From NCBI GenBank assembly GCA_937885235.1, contig CAKZZK010000195.1, forward strand, positions 1 through 5,269: a DNA stretch of 5,269 bases, given 5' to 3'. Shown piece by piece: positions 1 to 5,180 of this stretch. The position numbers and the translations under genes were made by a program. Under the pieces are notes generated by a model that did not search any database, was not told the DNA's origin, and saw nothing but the letters and a program-made list of their open reading frames with translations. The number at the start of each line of letters is the position of its first letter. The stretch's first letter is position 1. This DNA comes from an uncultured Treponema sp. (GTDB taxonomy: Bacteria > Spirochaetota > Spirochaetia > Treponematales > Treponemataceae).

Positions 1-53
1 TATGCCTGCAACCTTAAACCCTCGTTTTAGGGCTTAAGTTGATGATGTTAGGC
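1..53. repeat. Imperfect hairpin overlapping the end of the SUMF1 gene
   Basis: Positions 13-22 (CTTAAACCCT) pair with 29-38 (AGGGCTTAAG) around the loop CGTTTT with one internal mismatch. The stem can be extended to AAC/GTT (plus 10-12 with 39-40 and beyond) if one bulged base is allowed. GTTAGGC at 47-53 fits the GTTRRRY core motif of integron attC sites, so on the minus strand GCCTAAC precedes a stem with an extrahelical base. The matching second core site is not visible and would lie at or beyond the window edge. The stop codon of the upstream gene (34-36) lies in the right arm. It could be an attC-like site, a terminator without a clear U-tract, or chance. Confidence 0.35.
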
Positions 54-510
54 TGTAGCAGGGGGTATAGCCGTATGCCTTGCTCGCCTTGTTGCAAAAC
101 ACAACGGCATCGTACCAGCTTGCTCCACTCGCAGGCCAATTTGACCAGCGAGGATCTATTTCATCTTCCATAATGGCAACGTATTGTCCAAGGGTGATTT
201 CTGTCTTGCCAATTTCAAAAGAACTCAGTGTTACATTTCTGTTTTCTTCGTTCCACCCGAAGGAAAACGTTCCTCCATCAACAAGAACCATATCTGGTTT
301 CTGTACTTCATTGTCATGACTTTGTTCTGGCTCCGGCACGGCATTTTCTTCATTTTTAAGAGCTGTCGGCAACTCGGCAACTTCATCTTGCAATTTTTCG
401 GCGGCTTCGCTTGTTTGAGAGGGAACCGCTGCATTTTCTTTTGCAGGCATATTTTTTGTGCAAGAGCAAACAAAAAACAAAGTTAAAATAAATGCTATAG
501 TATTCTTCAT
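34..510 (-). CDS. SUMF1-type (FGE-sulfatase) domain lipoprotein, C-terminally truncated
   Basis: A 158-aa predicted lipoprotein. Residues 1-16 form a signal peptide ending in V-C-S-C, with Cys17 as the likely lipidated residue; the loose lipobox is of spirochaete type. Residues 18-70 are a Glu/Ala/Pro-rich spacer. From about residue 73 the start of an SUMF1 domain is clear: MVLVDGGTFSFG, then SSFEIGKTEITLGQYVAIM, then SWYDAVVFCNKAS and GYTPCYS. Most such proteins in treponemes are not proven formylglycine-generating enzymes; many are uncharacterised envelope lipoproteins. The frame stops at residue 158, before the RLPTEAEWEYAARGG-like core and the C-terminal half that normally follow (the domain is usually over 200 aa). 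It is therefore a truncated product or a pseudogene. Its GGAGG site (521-525) lies inside the end of the preceding gene, 2 bases away, which suggests translational coupling. It is the last gene of the operon visible here. Confidence 0.75.
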   Translation of the reverse strand: MKNTIAFILTLFFVCSCTKNMPAKENAAVPSQTSEAAEKLQDEVAELPTALKNEENAVPEPEQSHDNEVQKPDMVLVDGGTFSFGWNEENRNVTLSSFEIGKTEITLGQYVAIMEDEIDPRWSNWPASGASWYDAVVFCNKASKAYGYTPCYSLTSST

Positions 511-512
511 GT

Positions 513-1658
513 TTATCTCGCCTCCTTTTCCGCCGTTTCCAGCAAAGTGGGCAAGAAATTTTCTGCCATTTTTAGCCCTTGTACCACGTATTCCATTTGC
601 TTGGTCTTGCCCGCATTGAGCCGTTTTGCCATCTGGTCATCGCGGCGGGCAAGTTTGAGGTATTTCCGTTTCAAGCTTGCTTTCTTTGTCTGGTCTGCGG
701 CAGATTCATACACGCTGCGCCGTGAACCATACAGGCTTCCATTCTCTGGCTGTAGCCGTATTGCCTCGCTAAAATCTGCTATACTCTCTTCAAATCTATG
801 CTCTGCACGGTATACAATGGCACGCATTGCATACACCGCCGCAAGGTCAACTGCTTCTTGCCCTTCTAAATTTTCTGACTTGACAAGGGATATATACGCC
901 GTGCAGTCTTCTTTTACCTCCTCTGCCGTTCCCGCATAAAGTCCGCAGTATGCACGCAGGTAAAGTGCATCAACAAAATCCGGTTTAAGGGCAATGCTCT
1001 GGGCAAGCAATTCCAGAGCTTCCTTGTAGCTTTTGTCATGAGAAAGGACAAGCGCTGCATTGTAATATCCTTTATAGCTCTGAGGATTATACTCAATATC
1101 TTTGCGAAAATCTGCAAGGGCACGAGCAAGATATGCTTCGTCCCAATTCCCCATCAGGAGCTCCGCACGTCCGCGCCAATAATACCATCTTGTACTATAA
1201 GAATCTAATTCCATGGCTCTTGTGAAAGACTGTATTGCGACAGAAGCCTTTTCCTGCACAGTCCCCTGTGGGGCAGGAACAAGTGCCAGTGATGCCATAC
1301 CTTTATAACAATATCCTTCGGCATTATCGGGGAGAAGCTCTATCTCCCTTTTGGCATATTCCAATACTTTTATGTAATTTTTGCTAATAAAATAAATGCA
1401 TGCTGCTGTTCCATAAGCAATTCCCCTGCTTTGATCTAATGCAAGAGAACTTTCGATATCTGCAACAGCATTCTTTAAATCGCCCTGTTTTGTATAGCGG
1501 ATTGCACGGCGAAGATAAAAGTCCGCATCATCAACAGATTGCGTTATCGCGCTTTCGTCTTTGTATGAGAAATTTTCTACACCCATCTGGGCAGAGAGTA
1601 TAAAAGGTTCGCAAACAAGCATCCAAGTGGCGAACACAAATAATTTCTTTAAAATCAT
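513..1658 (-). CDS. Exported TPR-repeat protein
   Basis: A 381-aa protein with a Sec signal peptide (residues 1-23, KK followed by a hydrophobic stretch, likely cut after LSA before QM), so it is probably periplasmic or envelope-associated. The rest is built of tetratricopeptide repeats, seen as alternating G/A/Y and L/A helices ending in LxP or similar turns. Rough units are 45-78, 79-111, 112-151, 154-193, 195-228, 229-262 and 270-306, followed by a basic charged helical tail (325-381). TPR proteins act as protein-binding scaffolds, and the partner may be one of the exported neighbours. An ATG at 1664 is in frame but only one base after the AGGGG site (1666-1670). The ATG at 1658 sits 7 bases after it, so I prefer that start. 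The upstream gene ends at 1673, a gap of about 14 bases. Confidence 0.85.
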   Translation of the reverse strand: MILKKLFVFATWMLVCEPFILSAQMGVENFSYKDESAITQSVDDADFYLRRAIRYTKQGDLKNAVADIESSLALDQSRGIAYGTAACIYFISKNYIKVLEYAKREIELLPDNAEGYCYKGMASLALVPAPQGTVQEKASVAIQSFTRAMELDSYSTRWYYWRGRAELLMGNWDEAYLARALADFRKDIEYNPQSYKGYYNAALVLSHDKSYKEALELLAQSIALKPDFVDALYLRAYCGLYAGTAEEVKEDCTAYISLVKSENLEGQEAVDLAAVYAMRAIVYRAEHRFEESIADFSEAIRLQPENGSLYGSRRSVYESAADQTKKASLKRKYLKLARRDDQMAKRLNAGKTKQMEYVVQGLKMAENFLPTLLETAEKEAR

Positions 1659-1672
1659 TTTCATTCCCCTAA

Positions 1673-3424
1673 TTAAAAGTTTATTTTTAGAACCGCATTT
1701 ATTTTGGCACCCTCTTTGTCCAGATTATCATTCATATAATCTAACAGGAGTTTGCCATTATATGAAAAGCCAATTTCAAATGCTTTGTTTTTTCCATACA
1801 GACCAATTAATGGATAACTGCTTATGAAATTCCCTGTTTGTCCATAAAAATTTTTATACCCACCTATATTTACAGGGCGCTCAATATAAAATCCATTTGC
1901 AAAAGTGAAATTCTCATTATTTTCCAAAGATTTGAAAAAATCAGACATAGTCCCAACACCTGTAAAAATAGTGTCAGCCTTTCTGCTTTTTTCACTTCCT
2001 TCATTCATACCGGTGTCCACCACATCGATAATATTAGTATGTTCATTAAACACATATTCTATGGAAAGAACCTCTGGTTGTGAAACATCAAGCGGAGTAT
2101 TCTTTTGAGACAAAGATTTTTCATATAGATTATTCTCTGCATCGAATTTCTTTTTCTCTTCTTTTGCTCTCTGAAATTGCTCGCGAAGCTCTGCTTTATC
2201 AATACCAAATATGGAGGAAGCTCCGTTAATAATTGAATTAATGGTTTCTTCCTGCGCGGATGACAGTCTGTCCACATCAAATGTTATCTCTGGAGATTGC
2301 TTGTCTTTCTGCACATCAGCAGCTATGCTGTTTAGCCTGTCAGCCATATTGAATTCGTTTTGGGTAGCATCGGCAGGCTGTTTGCTTGGCTGGGAAGCCA
2401 TATTGCTTTCCGACATATCTTCACCAACTTTGAACATATCGGAATCGTCAATCGCCGTTCCCATTGCATTTTGATTTTTAATTTGCTCCCGCAAATCGTT
2501 TTCTGTATTTTGCGCTATCACAGGTGCGGCTGCATTATCATTGGTTTTAGACGGTTGTGTATCGGCAACAGGAAGCTTCTGCGCTTCTGGCATGGCGGCA
2601 TCCGTTTGCGGCTTCTGTATGTCTGTAGCCGTTTCTGCGACTGTTTTTTGAGCATCTGCTACAGGAACGCTCTTTGCCTGTGCTACAGTCGTGCCAGCAG
2701 CAGTAGTGCCTGAATCCTGCCTGCGCGAAGAACCTGATGAGCCTGTGCTGGAATGTGCATAGGAGTCACCACTGCAACGCTGGAATGCGTAGGAGCGGGA
2801 AACGCTGCTGCCTTTGTTCGCAGAGCTTGCTGCAGCCGTTGTGTTGGATGATTTATATGTAGAAGGGCAGCCGCTCATCCCTGACGGGGTACTGGACGGA
2901 GCTTTGGGAGTGCTGGGCTTGCTCACATTGCCTGACGTGCCTGTACCAGACGACTGTGTTGCAGAAGATTTTGTTGCCGGTGTACTCGGGCTGCTGGCTG
3001 TTCCAGCCCCTGCTGATTTTACCCCTGCACTACCTGACGGAGATGCTTTATTTGCAGCTGAACTCTGTCCACCTGAGCTTTTTTGGGGAGCATTGTTTGT
3101 TTTTGTACCGCCACTGTTTGTCGAAGGACGGCGCTTGGAGGAATCATAGCTTTGCTGCATGCCGTAATACGGGGTGTATGTGTAAGTGTTGCTTGCATAT
3201 GTACCGCTGTTCTTTGCTGCCGTGGAATTTTTTCCCGCGTTGGAATTCTTGGAGCCGGATGACGAGTCGCCCCTGTGGGAACCTCCACCCCCATGGGAGC
3301 CGCCGGATGAGCCGGATGATGAATTCCGAGAAAAAAAGCCGCCGCCGTTCACCGCGAGCAGCTGGTCCATAGACAATTCGTCTGCAAAGTCTTCTATATT
3401 ATTGCCGTCGTTTTTTGCATTCAT
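1673..3424 (-). CDS. Ser/Gly-rich protein with double-glycine leader
   Basis: A 583-aa protein not recognised as a known family. The N-terminus (1-28) is hydrophilic, with no Sec signal, and ends L17-S-M-D-Q-L22-L-A-V25-N-G27-G28. This fits the double-glycine leader consensus LSxxELxxIxGG of substrates cut by C39-peptidase ABC transporters. The putative mature protein starts with a Gly/Ser/His-rich stretch (29-70), then a long Ser/Thr/Ala/Gly/Pro low-complexity region up to about 300 with two isolated Cys (186, 217). Two similar segments, VPVADAQK and LPVADTQP, occur at about 253 and 284. An acidic, helix-prone stretch follows (about 355-440, Lys/Glu-rich at 409-430), then a more ordered aromatic/Gly-rich C-terminal region (about 450-583). 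The last strand, AKINAVLKINF, alternates hydrophobics and ends in Phe like an outer-membrane beta-signal. AGGAGG (3433-3438) lies 8 bases before the ATG. It is probably a secreted surface or matrix-like protein; its size is far beyond a bacteriocin. Confidence 0.85.
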   Translation of the reverse strand: MNAKNDGNNIEDFADELSMDQLLAVNGGGFFSRNSSSGSSGGSHGGGGSHRGDSSSGSKNSNAGKNSTAAKNSGTYASNTYTYTPYYGMQQSYDSSKRRPSTNSGGTKTNNAPQKSSGGQSSAANKASPSGSAGVKSAGAGTASSPSTPATKSSATQSSGTGTSGNVSKPSTPKAPSSTPSGMSGCPSTYKSSNTTAAASSANKGSSVSRSYAFQRCSGDSYAHSSTGSSGSSRRQDSGTTAAGTTVAQAKSVPVADAQKTVAETATDIQKPQTDAAMPEAQKLPVADTQPSKTNDNAAAPVIAQNTENDLREQIKNQNAMGTAIDDSDMFKVGEDMSESNMASQPSKQPADATQNEFNMADRLNSIAADVQKDKQSPEITFDVDRLSSAQEETINSIINGASSIFGIDKAELREQFQRAKEEKKKFDAENNLYEKSLSQKNTPLDVSQPEVLSIEYVFNEHTNIIDVVDTGMNEGSEKSRKADTIFTGVGTMSDFFKSLENNENFTFANGFYIERPVNIGGYKNFYGQTGNFISSYPLIGLYGKNKAFEIGFSYNGKLLLDYMNDNLDKEGAKINAVLKINF

Positions 3425-3432
3425 ATACTTTT

Positions 3433-3438
3433 CCTCCT
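3433..3438 (-). promoter_or_regulatory. Strong ribosome binding site (AGGAGG)
   Basis: CCTCCT on the plus strand reads AGGAGG on the minus strand, 8 bases before the ATG at 3422-3424. It fixes the start of the double-glycine-leader protein, and so the reality of the leader. Confidence 0.85.
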
Positions 3439-3454
3439 GACTTTATTTTGCTTT

Positions 3455-3676
3455 TTAGTGCTTTCCGTGATTGGAGCTGGATGGGCTGTGGCAGCCACCT
3501 TCCGTACCATGTCCATTGCTAAAATTATATAAATGGCGTTCTGCACCATCCTCTTTATCTGCGACAAGCTCCTCAGAATTAATATTATTTTCATCAGTAG
3601 TTGTATTTGAACATCCTGAAAATAATATTATTCCAATCGATGACAAAAATACAAATGTAAAAAGAATCTTTTTCAT
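3455..3676 (-). CDS. Small His-rich lipoprotein
   Basis: A 73-aa protein, first gene of the operon. Residues 1-21 are a signal peptide (MKK, then a hydrophobic core) ending L-F-S-G before Cys22, a lipobox with Phe at -3. Next comes an Asn/Thr/Glu/Asp-rich linker (23-47), then a short tail with H48, H55, H63, H70, H73 and a second Cys62. The arrangement HGTEGGCH...HGKH could bind a metal, but no known family is recognised. The eight residues before Cys22 (IGIILFSG) resemble the hydrophobic octapeptide pheromones that enterococci release from lipoprotein signal peptides (cAD1, cPD1); this is an analogy only. The GGGAG site at 3684-3688 is 7 bases from the ATG. A strong promoter with a conserved upstream element lies just upstream (3710-3759). 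The next gene starts 30 bases after its stop. Confidence 0.75.
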   Translation of the reverse strand: MKKILFTFVFLSSIGIILFSGCSNTTTDENNINSEELVADKEDGAERHLYNFSNGHGTEGGCHSPSSSNHGKH

Positions 3677-3702
3677 ATTTTTACTCCCAATATAAATAAA
3701 TT

Positions 3703-3738
3703 TCCTGCCAGTATATTAGAGGTAAAATGAAATGTCCA
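3703..3738 (-). promoter_or_regulatory. Promoter of the lipoprotein/double-glycine operon
   Basis: Minus-strand -35 TGGACA (3733-3738), 17-base spacer (3716-3732) and -10 TATACT (3710-3715), each one base off the sigma-70 consensus. Predicted transcription start is near 3703, giving a leader of about 27 bases before the ATG at 3676 with its GGGAG site. The same -35, spacing and -10 drive the plus-strand gene at 4805. Confidence 0.75.
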
Positions 3739-3759
3739 AGGCTTTTTTTGCAAATTTTG
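3733..3759 (-). repeat. Conserved operator-promoter block, copy 1
   Basis: On the minus strand this reads CAAAATTTGCAAAAAAAGC followed by CTTGGACA. It matches the block at 4728-4754 (plus) at 26 of 27 positions; the only difference is C against T at position 20. The block ends with the -35 element of the operon promoter, so the conserved AT-rich part lies just upstream of -35, where an activator of this class would bind. It most likely marks a binding site for the adjacent HTH-TPR regulator. Confidence 0.75.
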
Positions 3760-3776
3760 CCATTCTTGCAAAATTT
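3752..3776. repeat. Perfect 9-bp dyad upstream of the operon promoter
   Basis: AAATTTTGC (3752-3760), 7 bases, then GCAAAATTT (3768-3776) form a perfect inverted repeat with about 16 bases between arm centres. It partly overlaps the conserved block copy 1 and begins only a few bases after the regulator's stop codon (3782-3784). The upstream arm is absent at the second promoter. It may be an extra operator half-site. As an RNA hairpin it would be AT-rich and not followed by U on the minus strand, so I do not call it a terminator. Confidence 0.5.
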
Positions 3777-3781
3777 TTTGC

Positions 3782-4702
3782 TTATTTTTCGGGAAAATCG
3801 TAGCCAAAGAGTTTATTTAGTTCTTTTTTCCCCATAAGTACTTCATCATGCTTCCCTGTCAGTTCCATCGTTTTAAAAGCATAATCAAACAGAGCTTTCG
3901 CTTCATCAAGTTTTCCTTGCTCGGCAAGACAATATCCTGTGTTAAATATATGATAGGCAAAATAAAATAGCTTGCCATGTCGAGCGCAGAACTCTATACC
4001 CTCATTTGAAAGTTGCAATGCCTCTTCGATATTACCAGCCATATCCAGCCACCCCGCCAGATTGAACAGGATGACGGGGTACTTTTCCGCCTTCACGCGG
4101 ATATCCACGGGCTTGCTGTTAAAATAGTCCCGCAGAAAACGCATAAGGCGGATAGCTTCCGTCTTTTTGCCTGACTGATAGTCCATGCGGGCTATGTTGT
4201 TCAAAATCATCAGCTCGGTCTTGGACAGAAATTCGGCGGGAATATCGCCGTCCAGACGGAATGAGGGAAGCGTGAGCCTGAGCGCATCCGCAAAGCGGTG
4301 GGCAGCCCCTTCCGGTGCAGCACCGTGAATGCTTTCGTACAAGGTGCGGTGGTACTCATAAAACTGCCTTTCAAACCGGCCCATGTTAGGAGTACAGCTT
4401 TTATATGCTTCAAGCTTTTCCAGAGTTTCTGTGGCGCCATCGGCAAGCTGCACCGTCAGCTCGTACTCCAGACAATAGCGCCTGTATTCCGCTTCCGTCA
4501 TGGGGATGCTGCCCTCTGGTATGAGCAAGCCCAGCTTTTCAAAGAAATACTCCACCGTCTTTCTGTCGGGAATGCGCTTGTCTCGTTCAAGCCGCGAAAG
4601 CAGGCTCAGGTCTTTCTCGTCGTTGCACAACTCTTCCTGCGTAATGCCCAGCCGCTTGCGTTCCTCCCGAATGATTCTGCCGAGGAAATAATAGTCTACC
4701 AT
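3782..4702 (-). CDS. XRE-family HTH regulator with C-terminal TPR domain (RRNPP-like)
   Basis: A 306-aa cytoplasmic DNA-binding protein. Residues 5-60 are an XRE/Cro-type helix-turn-helix: LGRIIREERKRLGITQEEL as helices 1-2, LSLLSRLERDKRIP as the recognition helix and following turn, then TVEYFFEKLGL. Residues 70-306 are helical. TPR-like units are visible at about 162-195, 208-240 (ILFNLAGWLDMAGNIEEALQ) and 246-285 (FNTGYCLAEQGKLDEAKALF). Architecture and length match Rgg, PlcR and PrgX-type regulators, which bind short exported-and-reimported peptides with the TPR domain. That peptide sensing occurs here is inference. It has no strong ribosome site, only GAAAG just before ATG. It lies divergent to a secreted-peptide gene and directly upstream of an operon, and both carry the same promoter block, so it is the natural candidate regulator for both and for itself. 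Confidence 0.88.
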   Translation of the reverse strand: MVDYYFLGRIIREERKRLGITQEELCNDEKDLSLLSRLERDKRIPDRKTVEYFFEKLGLLIPEGSIPMTEAEYRRYCLEYELTVQLADGATETLEKLEAYKSCTPNMGRFERQFYEYHRTLYESIHGAAPEGAAHRFADALRLTLPSFRLDGDIPAEFLSKTELMILNNIARMDYQSGKKTEAIRLMRFLRDYFNSKPVDIRVKAEKYPVILFNLAGWLDMAGNIEEALQLSNEGIEFCARHGKLFYFAYHIFNTGYCLAEQGKLDEAKALFDYAFKTMELTGKHDEVLMGKKELNKLFGYDFPEK

Positions 4703-4713
4703 TTTCTTTCTAT

Positions 4714-4724
4714 ATTATAGTATA
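4714..4724 (-). promoter_or_regulatory. Possible -10 elements of the regulator gene
   Basis: On the minus strand TATACT (4719-4724) and TATAAT (4714-4719) overlap by one base. No good -35 lies 16-18 bases upstream; that space is the A/T-rich conserved block at 4728-4748. Transcription from either would start only 5-10 bases before the ATG at 4702, giving an almost leaderless mRNA. The regulator's own expression would therefore be weak, and a factor bound at the block would affect it. Confidence 0.45.
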
Positions 4725-4727
4725 GCA

Positions 4728-4754
4728 CAAAATTTGCAAAAAAAGCTTTGGACA
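4728..4754 (+). repeat. Conserved operator-promoter block, copy 2
   Basis: CAAAATTTGCAAAAAAAGC followed by TTTGGACA, 26 of 27 identical to the minus-strand block at 3733-3759 and in the same orientation relative to its target gene. The last six bases are the -35 element of the plus-strand promoter. The upstream part lies between the divergent regulator and peptide genes, so one bound protein could control both directions. Confidence 0.75.
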
Positions 4755-4784
4755 AGGAAAACATACTGCATTATACTAAAGCAA
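4749..4784 (+). promoter_or_regulatory. Promoter of the secreted-peptide gene
   Basis: -35 TGGACA (4749-4754), 17-base spacer, -10 TATACT (4772-4777), start predicted near 4784, about 20 bases before the ATG at 4805. Since the promoter covers 4749-4777, an upstream in-frame TTG at 4748 cannot be the start. Confidence 0.75.
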
Positions 4785-4791
4785 TTATTTT

Positions 4792-4796
4792 GGAGG
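4792..4796 (+). promoter_or_regulatory. Ribosome binding site (GGAGG)
   Basis: GGAGG, 8 bases before the ATG at 4805. It fixes the start of the secreted-peptide gene. Confidence 0.8.
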
Positions 4797-4804
4797 AAAA
4801 TACT

Positions 4805-4966
4805 ATGAAATATCCCTTAAAACATCTTTTCGCCATGCTGACCGTCTTGCTGCTTGGCTTTACCGCTTCCTTTGCAGAAGCCGCACAGATTCACTTTGCC
4901 ATACCGGATTCACCAGATGAATTTACGATAAACTATGACATTCTGCCGGGAATGTATGTATATTGA
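4805..4966 (+). CDS. Small secreted peptide, divergent from the RRNPP-like regulator
   Basis: A 53-aa peptide. Residues 1-26 are a clear Sec signal peptide: MKYPLK with its basic residues, a hydrophobic core LFAMLTVLLLGFTASF, and an A-E-A cleavage site at 24-26. This leaves a 27-aa acidic, aromatic mature part ending in ILPGMYVY. It has a strong promoter and ribosome site of its own. Size, signal peptide and hydrophobic C-terminus next to a TPR regulator resemble PapR-like pheromone precursors; this role is inferred, not shown. The stop lies just after a TGTATGTA tandem repeat (4953-4960). Removing one TGTA would join it to a further 49 codons ending at 5108, so it may instead be the front of a frameshifted 99-aa secreted protein. 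No homologue is recognised. Confidence 0.65.
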   Translation: MKYPLKHLFAMLTVLLLGFTASFAEAAQIHFAIPDSPDEFTINYDILPGMYVY

Positions 4967-5108
4967 ATCATTCTTTAAGAAGGGACAAGGGATTGTTGTC
5001 CGTACCTTCATGGCGAATGACCTTGCCTTCTTTGGCAGGAGCGCCGGAGGCTTCACCATGGAAGCTCCGTTCTTTGATTTTTACGATACGTTCCATTTCC
5101 ACGACTAA
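4956..5108 (+). other. Out-of-frame continuation of the secreted-peptide gene
   Basis: An open frame from ATG 4956 to TAA 5106-5108 (50 codons, MYIESFFKKGQG... ending FHFHD). It overlaps the end of the 53-aa gene by 11 bases in another frame. It has no ribosome site of its own, so it would be reached only by frameshift, slippage or termination-reinitiation. It is unusually rich in Phe (11 of 50), which is what the antisense of a Glu/Lys-rich gene looks like, so it may not be coding at all. Confidence 0.3.
4968..5102 (-). other. Possible small Glu/Lys-rich gene antisense to the continuation frame
   Basis: A minus-strand open frame with GTG at 5102 (AGGA 7 bases upstream) or ATG at 5096, ending at TGA 4968-4970. 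It gives a 42-44-aa hydrophilic peptide, MERIVKIKERSF... to NNPLSLLKE. Codon pattern is purine-first and plausible. It would converge tail to tail with the 53-aa gene, one base apart. The frame stays open back to the stop of the next minus gene (5187). No family is recognised. Confidence 0.25.
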
Positions 5109-5132
5109 ATCCTGAAAAACAAGTTCCACACG

Positions 5133-5180
5133 GGAGCGGCAAGCGGTGCTGTCATTGCCGTTCCTGTGCGTAGCCGCTCC
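5133..5180. repeat. Nested inverted repeats after the nuclease/ATPase gene
   Basis: GGAGCGGC (5133-5140) and GCCGCTCC (5173-5180) are a perfect 8-bp inverted repeat. Within it AGCGGCAA (5135-5142) can pair with TTGCCGTT (5155-5162), one G-U wobble. The two hairpins exclude each other. They start 6 bases after the minus-strand stop codon at 5187-5189 and may act as a transcript-end structure. The nearest U-run on that strand is about 14 bases further on, so it is not a classical terminator. Confidence 0.45.

Noticed and set aside
2560..3350. Tandem-repeat surface protein or CRISPR-like repeats in the low-complexity region
   Set aside because: Ser/Gly/Thr richness is irregular; I see only two short similar segments (VPVADAQK and LPVADTQP) and no periodic unit or direct repeats with spacers.
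2211..3440. Several plus-strand open frames of 80-140 codons
   Set aside because: They lie antisense to the Ser/Gly-rich region, arise from its biased codons, and lack ribosome sites; the minus frame has a strong site and a coherent leader.
3743..3781. Intrinsic terminator after the regulator
   Set aside because: The hairpin is AT-only apart from its inner GC pairs and is followed by A rather than U on the regulator strand; the segment is better read as the upstream control region of the next operon.
4298..4720. A 140-codon plus-strand open frame
   Set aside because: It is fully antisense to the HTH-TPR regulator, whose domains are clear, and has no ribosome site.
4748..4804. Upstream TTG start for the secreted peptide (72 aa)
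   Set aside because: The start would lie inside the -35 element and ahead of the -10; the ATG at 4805 has GGAGG and begins a proper signal peptide.
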